64,000 nt of DNA from Pseudomonas sp. JM0905a (GTDB taxonomy: Bacteria > Pseudomonadota > Gammaproteobacteria > Pseudomonadales > Pseudomonadaceae). Where the stretch lies: contig NZ_JACXBU010000005.1 of the NCBI RefSeq assembly GCF_014700075.1, positions 248,001 through 312,000 on the forward strand, written 5' to 3'. Numbering within the stretch: the stretch's first letter is position 1; each line of letters begins with the position of its first letter. Both the position numbers and the translations under genes were made by a program. The notes beneath the pieces were generated by a model that saw only the letters and a program-made list of their open reading frames with translations, made no database searches and was not told where the DNA came from. Below are positions 1 to 7,535 of this stretch, in pieces.

Positions 1-55
1 ACTCGGGTATACTCGCCGGCTTTTCCGAAAGTTTTGCCAGCGAGAGCTTCCAGCC

Positions 56-1151
56 ATGGAAATCAACCCGATCCTGAACAGCATCAAGGACCTCTCCGAT
101 CGCACCCTCTCTATTCGGGGGTATCTTTGACTACGATCAGAAGCATGATCGTCTCGTCGAAGTAAACCGCGAACTCGAAGACCCCAACGTCTGGAACAAC
201 CCCGAATACGCCCAGAACCTCGGCCGTGAGCGCGCCCAACTGGCGCAGATCGTCGAGACCCTGGATGACCTTACCGGCGGCTTGTCCGATTCCCGCGACC
301 TGCTGGACATGGCGGTCGAAGAGGGCGACGAAGGCGCGGTCAACGACGTCGCCGCCGAAGTCGAGCGCCTGCGCGAGATCCTCGAGAAGCTGGAATTCCG
401 CCGCATGTTCAGCGGCGAGATGGACATGAACAACGCCTACCTGGACATCCAGGCCGGCTCCGGCGGCACCGAAGCCCAGGACTGGGCCAACATGCTGCTG
501 CGCATGTACCTGCGCTGGGCCGACAAGCGCGGCTTCGACGCCACCATCATCGAACTGTCCGCAGGCGAAGTCGCCGGCATCAAGGGCGCCACCGTGCATA
601 TCAAGGGCGAGTACGCCTTCGGCTGGCTGCGCACCGAGATCGGCGTGCACCGCCTAGTGCGCAAGAGCCCCTTCGACTCGGGCAACCGTCGCCACACCTC
701 GTTCACCGCGGTGTTCGCCTCGCCGGAAATCGATGACAACATCGAGATCGAAATCAACCCGGCCGACCTGCGCATCGACACCTACCGCTCCTCCGGCGCG
801 GGCGGTCAGCACGTGAACACCACCGACTCCGCGGTGCGTATCACCCACGTGCCGACCAACACCGTGGTGGCGTGCCAGAACGAACGCTCCCAGCACGCCA
901 ACAAGGACACCGCCATGAAAATGCTGCGGGCCAAGTTGTACGAGCAGGAAATGCAGAAGCGCACCGCCGCCTCCCAGGCCCTGGAAGACTCCAAGTCCGA
1001 TATCGGCTGGGGCCACCAGATTCGCTCCTACGTACTCGACCAGTCGCGGATCAAGGACCTGCGCACCGGCGTCGAGCGCAGCGACTGCGACAAGGTGCTG
1101 GACGGCGATCTGGACGAATACCTCGAGGCCAGCCTCAAGCAGGGTCTCTGA
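56..1151 (+). CDS. prfB: Peptide chain release factor 2 (RF2), made by programmed +1 frameshift
   Basis: RF2 recognises UGA and UAA stop codons in the ribosomal A site and triggers peptide release. Translation starts at ATG 56, reads 24 codons and meets an in-frame TGA at 128-130. A +1 shift continues in the frame that ends at 1151, giving 364 residues, the usual RF2 length. The SPF tripeptide that reads the stop codon lies at about residues 204-206. The catalytic GGQ loop lies at about 249-251, in the context GAGGQHVN. lysS follows 111 bases downstream in the same direction, an arrangement common in proteobacteria. The window begins just upstream, so the promoter and any upstream partner cannot be judged. 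A caller that ignores the shift would start at an internal ATG (282) and lose the N-terminal domain. Confidence 0.97.
113..131 (+). promoter_or_regulatory. prfB programmed +1 frameshift site
   Basis: The reading frame ends in CGG GGG TAT CTT TGA C. The slippery CTT, the weak TGA stop followed by C, and an upstream G-rich Shine-Dalgarno-like run (CGGGGG) at the canonical three-base distance from CTT together form the RF2 autoregulatory site. When RF2 is scarce, termination at TGA is slow. The P-site tRNA then slips from CTT to TTT and translation goes on with GAC. This pattern is read directly. The mechanism is established for prfB in other bacteria. Confidence 0.95.
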
Positions 1152-1262
1152 CCCGTCGGTGGGCGTGTGGATTGCCACATGCCCCGCCAGCCCAGCGAAC
1201 CGCTGTACCGTGACAATCTTCAAATCAGGCGATGTAACGCCTAACCGGGAACCACCAAGACC

Positions 1263-2768
1263 ATGAGCGACCAACAACTCGAGCAGCACGAACTGCAACA
1301 GGAAGAAAACAAGCTGATCGCCCAGCGCAAGGAAAAACTTGCCGCCGTGCGCGAAGCCAAGGCCATCGCCTTCCCCAATGACTTCCGCCGCGCCGACTAC
1401 TTCGCGGACCTGCAGAAACAGTATGCCGACAAGACCAAGGAAGAGCTGGAAGCCGCAGCCATCCCGGTCAAGGTCGCCGGTCGCATCATGCTCAACCGCG
1501 GCTCCTTCATCGTTCTGCAGGACAGCAGCGGCCGCCTTCAGGCGTACGTGAACCGCAAGACCCTGCCGGAAGAGACCCTGGCCGAGATCAAGACCTGGGA
1601 CCTGGGTGACATCATCGGCGCCGAAGGCACCCTGGCTCGTTCCGGCAAGGGCGACCTGTACGTCGAAATGACCAGCGTGCGCCTGCTGACCAAGTCCCTG
1701 CGCCCGCTGCCGGACAAGCACCACGGCCTGACCGACACCGAGCAGCGCTACCGCCAGCGCTACGTCGACCTGATCGTCAACGAGGAAACCCGCCACACCT
1801 TCCGCGTGCGTTCCCAGGTCATCGCCCACATCCGCCGCTTCCTGTCCGACCGCGGTTTCCTCGAAGTGGAAACCCCGATGCTGCAGACCATCCCCGGCGG
1901 CGCCGCGGCCAAGCCGTTCGCCACCCACCACAATGCCCTGGACATGGCCATGTTCCTGCGTATCGCGCCGGAGCTGTACCTCAAGCGCCTGGTCGTCGGT
2001 GGCTTCGAGAAGGTCTTCGAGATCAACCGCAACTTCCGTAACGAAGGCGTCTCGACCCGGCACAACCCCGAGTTCACCATGCTCGAGTTCTACCAGGCCT
2101 ACGCCGACTACGAAGACAACATGGACCTGACCGAGGAACTGTTCCGCGAGCTGGCCCAGGCCGTGCTCGGCAGCACCGACGTGCCCTACGGCGACAAGGT
2201 CTTCCACTTCGGCGAGCCGTTCGCCCGCCTGTCCGTGTTCGACGCCATCCTCAAGTACAACCCGGAAATCACCGCGGCTGACCTGAACAACGTCGAGAAG
2301 GCCCGCGAAATCGCCAAGAAGGCCGGTGCCAAGGTCCTCGGCCACGAAGGTCTGGGCAAGCTGCAGGTGATGATTTTCGAGGAACTGGTGGAGCACAAGC
2401 TGGAGCAGCCGCACTTCATCACCCAGTACCCGTTCGAAGTCTCCCCGCTGGCGCGCCGCAACGACAACGATCCGAGCGTCACCGACCGCTTCGAGCTGTT
2501 CATCGGCGGCCGCGAAATCGCCAACGCCTACTCCGAGCTCAACGATGCCGAAGACCAGGCCGAACGCTTCATGCTGCAGGTCAAGGAGAAGGACGCCGGT
2601 GACGACGAGGCGATGCACTACGATGCCGACTTCGTCAACGCGCTCGAATACGGCATGCCGCCCACCGCCGGCGAAGGCATCGGCATCGACCGCCTTGTGA
2701 TGTTGCTGACCAATTCGCCGTCTATTCGTGACGTCATCCTGTTCCCGCACATGCGTCCGCAGGCTTGA
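1263..2768 (+). CDS. lysS: Lysyl-tRNA synthetase (class II)
   Basis: The 501-residue cytoplasmic enzyme charges tRNA-Lys with lysine using ATP. An N-terminal helical segment (about residues 1-60) and an OB-fold anticodon-binding domain (about 60-170) precede the class II catalytic domain. Motif 2 is visible around [11 protein letters not shown], and motif 3 in [13 protein letters not shown] near the C-terminus. The length is typical of the bacterial class II enzyme. ATG 1263 gives the expected N-terminus, although its Shine-Dalgarno sequence is weak. A strong intrinsic terminator follows immediately, so the prfB-lysS unit ends here. Confidence 0.97.
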   Translation: MSDQQLEQHELQQEENKLIAQRKEKLAAVREAKAIAFPNDFRRADYFADLQKQYADKTKEELEAAAIPVKVAGRIMLNRGSFIVLQDSSGRLQAYVNRKTLPEETLAEIKTWDLGDIIGAEGTLARSGKGDLYVEMTSVRLLTKSLRPLPDKHHGLTDTEQRYRQRYVDLIVNEETRHTFRVRSQVIAHIRRFLSDRGFLEVETPMLQTIPGGAAAKPFATHHNALDMAMFLRIAPELYLKRLVVGGFEKVFEINRNFRNEGVSTRHNPEFTMLEFYQAYADYEDNMDLTEELFRELAQAVLGSTDVPYGDKVFHFGEPFARLSVFDAILKYNPEITAADLNNVEKAREIAKKAGAKVLGHEGLGKLQVMIFEELVEHKLEQPHFITQYPFEVSPLARRNDNDPSVTDRFELFIGGREIANAYSELNDAEDQAERFMLQVKEKDAGDDEAMHYDADFVNALEYGMPPTAGEGIGIDRLVMLLTNSPSIRDVILFPHMRPQA

Positions 2769-2786
2769 CCCTGGAGTAACGAGAAA

Positions 2787-2810
2787 AACCGCCTTCGGGC
2801 GGTTTTTTCT
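2787..2810 (+). terminator. Rho-independent terminator after lysS
   Basis: Perfect arms AACCGCC and GGCGGTT flank a TTCG tetraloop and are followed by a run of T, 18 bases after the lysS stop codon. Confidence 0.93.
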
Positions 2811-2933
2811 TGGCTGGCGTCCGGCACGCGAACCTTTTGCCCCGGTGCTGCTCCTACAAGGCGCTCGTCAGGGTCGACAGAGCCACAATCTCGCCAGATC
2901 CCGCATTGATTAGCCGGATAAATGGTCAACACT

Positions 2934-2946
2934 TCACTTTGAGTGA
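2934..2946 (+). promoter_or_regulatory. Candidate operator dyad upstream of the TetR-type gene
   Basis: A perfect inverted repeat, TCACT-TTG-AGTGA, lies 20 bases upstream of the chosen start of the TetR-type gene and just before its Shine-Dalgarno sequence. TetR repressors often bind dyads like this in their own promoter. Autoregulation is inferred from position and symmetry only, and the dyad is short. Confidence 0.4.
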
Positions 2947-2965
2947 GTTCGGAGGGTTTCCTGTC

Positions 2966-3679
2966 TTGAACCAGTCGTCCCGCAGTGACAGTGCCGCCCG
3001 CGTAGCCAGCGCGGTCGCCGAAAGCGTGAAATATCAGGGCCGCAAGGCCAGTCGCCAGGGCAGCGAGCAGCGGCGCCAGGCGATCCTCGATGCCGCCATG
3101 CGTATCATCGTTCGCGACGGTGTACGTGCGGTGCGCCATCGCGCCGTGGCCGCCGAGGCCCAGGTGCCTCTCTCGGCGACCACCTATTACTTCAAGGACA
3201 TCAACGACCTGATCACCGACACCTTCGCCCAGTTCGTGGAGCGCAGTTCGGCGGTGATGGCGGCGTTCTGGGCCAACGTGGAGGACGACCTCCAGGCCAT
3301 GGCGGCGGTTCTCACTCGTGACGGCGACTCGCGTCGGGAGATGACCGACCAGATCGTCGAACTGGCCATCCAGTACGTGCGCAGCCAGCTCGAAGAGAAC
3401 CGCGACCAGCTCCTGGCCGAGCATGCCTTCCGCCAGGAAGCGCTGCTCAATGCGGGGCTTCGTAATCTTGCTGACGCACATCGCAGGATACTCTCGCAAG
3501 GCGCGGAGCATTTCTTCCAGGTATTGGGCTCGGCCGAACCCACCGAAGACGCCAAGGTGTTGACGGCTGTCATTCTGCGGATGGAATATCAGGGCCTTCT
3601 CGATGGGGTGGAAAACCTCGACATCGACGAGATGCGAGCCGTCCTGAAACGCTACCTGTATCTGGTGATGGGACTGTAG
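2966..3679 (+). CDS. TetR/AcrR-family transcriptional regulator
   Basis: This 237-residue DNA-binding protein has a TetR-type helix-turn-helix at about residues 35-85 (ILDAAMRIIVRDGVRAVRHRAVAAEA, then TTYYFKDINDLI). The rest is a helical ligand or dimerisation domain. I chose the TTG at 2966 because GGAGGG at 2951-2956 sits nine bases upstream. An upstream in-frame ATG (2810) would place the lysS terminator inside the gene and has no ribosome-binding site. The gene stands alone between two terminators. Its ligand and targets are unknown. Family assignment is firm, start codon moderately so. Confidence 0.85.
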   Translation: MNQSSRSDSAARVASAVAESVKYQGRKASRQGSEQRRQAILDAAMRIIVRDGVRAVRHRAVAAEAQVPLSATTYYFKDINDLITDTFAQFVERSSAVMAAFWANVEDDLQAMAAVLTRDGDSRREMTDQIVELAIQYVRSQLEENRDQLLAEHAFRQEALLNAGLRNLADAHRRILSQGAEHFFQVLGSAEPTEDAKVLTAVILRMEYQGLLDGVENLDIDEMRAVLKRYLYLVMGL

Positions 3680-3691
3680 GCGCGTAGATCG

Positions 3692-3715
3692 AACCCCGCT
3701 GCGGCGGGGTTTTTC
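3692..3715 (+). terminator. Rho-independent terminator after the TetR-type gene
   Basis: Arms AACCCCGC and GCGGGGTT around a four-base loop are followed by TTTT, 12 bases after the regulator's stop codon. Confidence 0.9.
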
Positions 3716-3735
3716 GTTATCACAAGGAGAGCGAG

Positions 3736-4290
3736 ATGAACGTCTGGCGTGCCGTGGTTGCCCTGTCATTCCTGCTGTTGGGCGGCTGCCTGGTCACTTT
3801 CAAGGATCCCATCCCGGCCAACGAGCCGGCCCCCATTCCCCTTCTCGGGGACTGGACCCGCAAGGATGAGTGGGGCGAACGTCAATACCTGGAGATCAGC
3901 CGCGCTGGCTCCAACCTGTACAAGGCACGCAGCTTCGAGGGCAGCAAGGACAACCTGGAAGGCATGGAGGAGTTCGGCTTCACCGTTGCCCACCATGGCC
4001 GCCGCTGGTACCTCTCCGCCGGCGTGCCGAAGAAGTTCGGCGCCAATTTCGCCATCGCCGGTTTCGAACTGACCACCGACAACGAGCTGGTGGTCTACAA
4101 CCTGGATGTCGAGCGTATCGAGCAGGAAATGCAGGAAGGCAAGTTCCAGGGCCAGCCCGTGGAAATGCCGGATGGCGACGGCGTGCTCATCACCAGCCCG
4201 CTGGACGTCGTCTTCGGCTGGCTGGATGACCCGGCCAACTCCGACGTCTTCGTTGAAGTGGCGCGCTACCAGCGCGCTGCCGAGGAGTAA
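3736..4290 (+). CDS. Putative outer-membrane lipoprotein of unknown function
   Basis: The 184-residue product begins with a short charged segment and a hydrophobic core ending in the lipobox LLGGC, so it should be cleaved and lipidated at about Cys19. The mature part has no motif I recognise. It contains a WTRKDEWGERQYLEI strand, reminiscent of small beta-rich lipoproteins. A Shine-Dalgarno AAGGAG precedes ATG 3736. The gene follows a terminator and lies seven bases before the MATCAP/DUF1704-type gene, so the two are probably cotranscribed. Lipoprotein nature is clear. The function is not known to me. Confidence 0.8.
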   Translation: MNVWRAVVALSFLLLGGCLVTFKDPIPANEPAPIPLLGDWTRKDEWGERQYLEISRAGSNLYKARSFEGSKDNLEGMEEFGFTVAHHGRRWYLSAGVPKKFGANFAIAGFELTTDNELVVYNLDVERIEQEMQEGKFQGQPVEMPDGDGVLITSPLDVVFGWLDDPANSDVFVEVARYQRAAEE

Positions 4291-4297
4291 GCCGCCG

Positions 4298-5587
4298 ATG
4301 TCCCGTCGCAAGCTGCCCGACGACTACCAGAAAACCATTCGCGCGCTGTCCGACCGCATCGTTCAGGCACAGACGCCGATCCGCGTGCTGGATGCCGTGA
4401 AATGGGACGACGGCGTCCGTCAGGGCTTCCTCAAGCACAAGGGCAAGTCCATGCCCGCGGTGGACCGCGCCTACTACGAGAGCCGTCCGCTGGCCTTCGA
4501 CTCGACGGAAAAGAAGCTGGAATTCCAGAACATCGAGCGCGACATCACCCGCCACCTGGGCCAGTTCAACCCGGTGGGCCAGATCATGCGACGCATGTGC
4601 AAGGAATACCGCATGGTGATCCGCATGCTCGAAGCGCGCGGCACCGCGGACTTTGGCCTGATCTCCCAGGAGCTCTACGGCGCTGCCTCCGACGCCTTCC
4701 ACGCCGGCGACCCGACCCTGGCCGACCTCGGCCTGATGCTCTCGGACTACCTGAACAATATCGCCGATCGCGGCGACCTGAAGGACGAGGCCAAGACCCT
4801 CACCGCCAAGGACGCCGTGGACCTGTTGCAGAGTCGGCTGGGACCGGTGTTCGGCGATGACACCATCCGCGTGTTCGAGTCCGACGGCATCGTCGCTGAC
4901 GCCGCGGCAGGCGCGGACTACATCAAGATCCGCGCCGACGCGATGTTCAATGAGCGCGATGTGCGTGCCCTGGAAGTCCACGAGGGGCTGGTGCACGTGG
5001 GCACCACCCTCAACGGCCAGAACCAGCCGATCTGCACCTTCCTCTCCAAGGGCCCGCCGTCCTCCACCGTGACCCAGGAAGGCCTGGCGATCCTGATGGA
5101 GGTGATCGCCTTCGCTTCCTATCCGACGCGCCTGCGCCGGCTGACCAACCGTACCCGCGCCATCCACATGGCGGAGGAGGGCGCCGATTTCCTCGACGTC
5201 TATCACTTCTATCGCGAGCAGGGTTACAGCACGGAAGAAAGCTACGGCAGCGCCAGCCGCGCCTTCCGTGGTTCGTTGCCGGGTGGGCTGCCCTTCACCA
5301 AGGACCTCTCCTACCTGAAGGGCTTCATCCTGATCTACAACTACATCCAGCTCGCGGTGCGCAAAGGCAAGCTGGAACAGATCCCGCTGCTGTTCTGCGG
5401 CAAGACCACCCTGGAAGACACCCGCACCCTGCGCCAACTGGTGGACGAAGGGCTGGTGGTGCCGCCGAAGTACCTGCCGCCGCAGTTCCGCGACCTCAAC
5501 GCGCTGTCGGCCTGGATGTGCTTCTCCAACTTCCTCAACCACCTGAGTCTGGAGCGCATCGAGGCGGATTACGCCAATATCCTCTGA
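4298..5587 (+). CDS. MATCAP/DUF1704 family protein (QEGLA motif; putative zinc metallopeptidase)
   Basis: This 429-residue protein carries the QEGLA signature at about residues 260-264. That signature gives the family its database name, 'flavohemoglobin expression-modulating QEGLA motif protein'. Upstream at about 228-233 is HEGLVH, an HExxxH-type motif, and E261 or E268 could be a third metal ligand. The same family (DUF1704, now MATCAP) includes eukaryotic tubulin tyrosine carboxypeptidases with an HExxxH active site, so a zinc peptidase function is plausible. The bacterial substrate is unknown. ATG 4298 is preferred over an in-frame upstream ATG (4106) that lies inside the lipoprotein gene. 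No signal peptide is seen, so the protein should be cytoplasmic. Family is confident; activity is inference. Confidence 0.88.
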   Translation: MSRRKLPDDYQKTIRALSDRIVQAQTPIRVLDAVKWDDGVRQGFLKHKGKSMPAVDRAYYESRPLAFDSTEKKLEFQNIERDITRHLGQFNPVGQIMRRMCKEYRMVIRMLEARGTADFGLISQELYGAASDAFHAGDPTLADLGLMLSDYLNNIADRGDLKDEAKTLTAKDAVDLLQSRLGPVFGDDTIRVFESDGIVADAAAGADYIKIRADAMFNERDVRALEVHEGLVHVGTTLNGQNQPICTFLSKGPPSSTVTQEGLAILMEVIAFASYPTRLRRLTNRTRAIHMAEEGADFLDVYHFYREQGYSTEESYGSASRAFRGSLPGGLPFTKDLSYLKGFILIYNYIQLAVRKGKLEQIPLLFCGKTTLEDTRTLRQLVDEGLVVPPKYLPPQFRDLNALSAWMCFSNFLNHLSLERIEADYANIL

Positions 5588-5590
5588 CCA

Positions 5591-5628
5591 CCGTGACGGG
5601 GCGATCGCACTCGCTTGCCCCGCCACGG
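5591..5628 (+). terminator. Imperfect hairpin downstream of the MATCAP-type gene
   Basis: CCGTGACGGGGCG (5591-5603) pairs with TGCCCCGCCACGG (5616-5628) at 11 of 13 positions with a 12-base loop, starting three bases after the stop codon. There is no T-tract, so termination is uncertain. Confidence 0.45.
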
Positions 5629-5640
5629 CGTCACGAACCC

Positions 5641-5681
5641 TGTAGGGGCGAATTCATTCGCCAACCAGCCCGCAGGGCTGG
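5641..5681. repeat. REP-like palindromic element, copy 1
   Basis: A 22-base unit (5641-5662) starts TGTAGGGGCG and ends in the palindrome GGCGAAT-TC-ATTCGCC. A second small hairpin, CCAGCCC-GCA-GGGCTGG, follows at 5665-5681. The same 22 bases recur inverted at 42916-42937. Short repeats of this shape are typical of intergenic REP sequences in Pseudomonas. Confidence 0.75.
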
Positions 5682-5709
5682 CCTGTGATGTTTCAGGAAG
5701 GAAATACAC

Positions 5710-6597
5710 ATGCCCGCTTCCCGCACTCTGCTGATCCTCCTTGTCTTGCTCCTGCAAGGCTGCAGCTCGTTGCTGTTCTACCCGGACAAGCATCTGCCTT
5801 TCACGCCAGAGAAGGCCAAGCTGGAATATCGCGACATCCAGCTCACCGCCGCCGACGGCACGCGCTTGCATGCCTGGTGGCTGCCGGCCAAACCGGGCGT
5901 TGAAGTGAAGGGCACGGTGCTGCACCTGCATGGCAACGGCGGCAATGTCGCCAGCCACCTGGGCGGTAGCTGGTGGCTGCCGGCCCAGGGCTACCAGGTG
6001 TTGTTGCTGGACTACCGGGGTTACGGCCGCTCCGAGGGATCGCCGAGCCTGCCGGCGATCTACCAGGATATCGACGCAGCCTTCGCCTGGCTCGATCAGG
6101 CGCCGGAAGTGCAGGGCAGGCCGCAGGTGCTGCTCGGTCAGAGCATCGGGGGCGCCCTGGCGGTGCACTACCTCGCCGAACGCCCCGCGCGCCGGGACAA
6201 GCTCAAGGCCCTGGTGCTGGACGGTGTGCCCGCCAGCTACCGCGAAGTGGCCCAATACAGCCTCTCCAACGCCTGGATCACCTGGCCGTTGCAGGTGCCG
6301 TTGTCCTGGCTGGTACCCGATGGTGACAGCGCCATTCGTGCCATCGGCGGGTTGCAGGGCCTGCCCATGCTGATCTACCACAGCATCGACGATCCGGTGG
6401 TCCCCCTTTCCAACGGCGTGCGCTTGTATCAAGCTGCGCCCCCGCCGCGGGTGTTCCAGCCGGTCCGCGGTGGCCATGTGCAGACTTTCGCCGATCCCAC
6501 CTGGCGAACGGTGATGCTGCTTTACCTCGAAGACCCGAAAGGCTTCGTCGGACTGCGCCGGCTGGCTGAAGTCCCGAATACAGAGAGTCCCCAATGA
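5710..6597 (+). CDS. Lipoprotein alpha/beta hydrolase
   Basis: The 295-residue protein has a lipoprotein signal peptide ending LLQGC (lipobox, Cys18). An alpha/beta-hydrolase fold follows: the HGNGG oxyanion region at about 77-81, the nucleophile elbow GQSIGG at about 143-148, and a likely catalytic Asp in SIDDPVVPL with a late His in GGHVQTF. It resembles the Bem46-like branch of membrane-anchored hydrolases. The substrate is unknown. The ribosome-binding site AGGAAG precedes ATG 5710. The stop overlaps the next start as ATGA, so the small membrane-protein gene is probably translationally coupled. Confidence 0.85.
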   Translation: MPASRTLLILLVLLLQGCSSLLFYPDKHLPFTPEKAKLEYRDIQLTAADGTRLHAWWLPAKPGVEVKGTVLHLHGNGGNVASHLGGSWWLPAQGYQVLLLDYRGYGRSEGSPSLPAIYQDIDAAFAWLDQAPEVQGRPQVLLGQSIGGALAVHYLAERPARRDKLKALVLDGVPASYREVAQYSLSNAWITWPLQVPLSWLVPDGDSAIRAIGGLQGLPMLIYHSIDDPVVPLSNGVRLYQAAPPPRVFQPVRGGHVQTFADPTWRTVMLLYLEDPKGFVGLRRLAEVPNTESPQ

Positions 6598-6917
6598 GCG
6601 AACGCAACCCCATCCCACTGATCCTCACCGGCATCGGCAGCATTGTCGGCACCGTGATGGTGCTCTGGTACTACGGCTACCTGCACTTCGCCAAGCCTGA
6701 AGACGCGCTGCTGCTGTCCGACTTCACCATGCTCAAGACCGTCCCCGGCGAGGACTACAAGGTTTCCCTGGAGCCGGCCGCCCAGGTCGCCCAGTGCGTC
6801 GATGGTGTGCTGGTGCTGTTCGATACCCAGCAGAAAGGCCTGACCGGCGTGCTGGTGGACAACAAGAAGAAGGCCGTGCGCTGCATGGGCCAGGAGACCC
6901 CGCAAGAGGTCAAATAA
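6594..6917 (+). CDS. Small membrane-anchored protein of unknown function
   Basis: This 107-residue protein has one N-terminal membrane segment (about residues 7-28, PLILTGIGSIVGTVMVLWYY) and a soluble remainder with two cysteines (in QCVDG and RCMGQE). They could form a disulfide if the C-terminal part is periplasmic. Its ATG overlaps the stop of the hydrolase gene (ATGA), which implies coupled translation. I recognise no domain. Confidence 0.72.
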   Translation: MSERNPIPLILTGIGSIVGTVMVLWYYGYLHFAKPEDALLLSDFTMLKTVPGEDYKVSLEPAAQVAQCVDGVLVLFDTQQKGLTGVLVDNKKKAVRCMGQETPQEVK

Positions 6918-6947
6918 GGGGCTAGCCTCCCAATGGAGGTGACCCCC

Positions 6948-7448
6948 ATGGACATACGCATCTGGCAAGGCGACATCACCACCCTGGAGGTGGACGCCAT
7001 CGTCAATGCCGCCAACTCCTCGCTGCTCGGCGGCGGTGGCGTTGACGGCGCCATCCACCGCGCCGCCGGCCCCGAACTCCTCGCCCATTGCCGCCCCCTT
7101 GGCGGCTGCCCCACGGGCGAGGCGAAGATCACGCCCGGCTTCCGTCTGCCGGCACGTTTCGTGATCCACACCGTCGGGCCGGTCTGGCACGGCGGCAGCC
7201 ATCGCGAAGCCGACCTGCTCGCCAACTGCTACCGCAACAGCCTGGCCCTGGCCGAAGCCGAAGGGCTGGCCAGCATTGCCTTTCCGGCGATCAGTTGCGG
7301 GGTGTATGGCTATCCGCTGCAGGAGGCGGCACGTGTCGCAGTGGCTGAACTCAAGCGGCCGAGGCCAGCGGGCAGCAGCCTGCGTGAGGCGCTGTTGGTG
7401 GCGTTTGGTGCGGAGCAGGTGAAGATTTATCAGGACGCGCTGGCGTAG
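6948..7448 (+). CDS. Macro-domain protein (probable O-acetyl-ADP-ribose deacetylase)
   Basis: The 166-residue protein is a single macro domain, which binds ADP-ribose. The sequence shows the diagnostic motifs: [26 protein letters not shown] at about 17-42, and the phosphate loop around [10 protein letters not shown] near 115-124. By family it should remove acetyl or ADP-ribosyl groups (YmdB-like). GGAGGTGA at 6935-6942 is a near-perfect Shine-Dalgarno five bases before ATG 6948. An upstream in-frame ATG at 6933 would overlap this site and is rejected. The stop codon TAG lies inside a repeat that starts at 7445. Confidence 0.9.
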   Translation: MDIRIWQGDITTLEVDAIVNAANSSLLGGGGVDGAIHRAAGPELLAHCRPLGGCPTGEAKITPGFRLPARFVIHTVGPVWHGGSHREADLLANCYRNSLALAEAEGLASIAFPAISCGVYGYPLQEAARVAVAELKRPRPAGSSLREALLVAFGAEQVKIYQDALA

Positions 7449-7529
7449 GTTGCGGCTGAGCTACGCGAAGCCCAACGGGGCAACGTTCGGCTTCGCTGCG
7501 CTCGCGGAACGCCGCCCGGCCCAACCTAC
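7445..7529. repeat. Inverted-repeat intergenic element (GTAGGTTG type)
   Basis: GTAGGTTG at 7445-7452 is matched by CAACCTAC at 7522-7529. Between them lies GC-rich sequence with a TTCGGCTTCGCTGCGCTC core. Elements of this form are scattered between genes in many Pseudomonas genomes. It fills the gap between the convergent macro-domain and cadA genes and contributes the TAG stop of the former. Confidence 0.6.
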
Positions 7530-7535
7530 ATTCCG

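Noticed and set aside
1-55. A possible end of an upstream gene at the left edge.
   Set aside because: The 55 bases are too few to show a frame. Nothing can be supported.
654-2750. A long minus-strand open frame opposite prfB and lysS (698 codons).
   Set aside because: It is antisense to two certain genes and made of low-complexity Val/Gly/Leu/Ala-rich residues. In GC-rich codon usage such mirror frames arise without stop codons.
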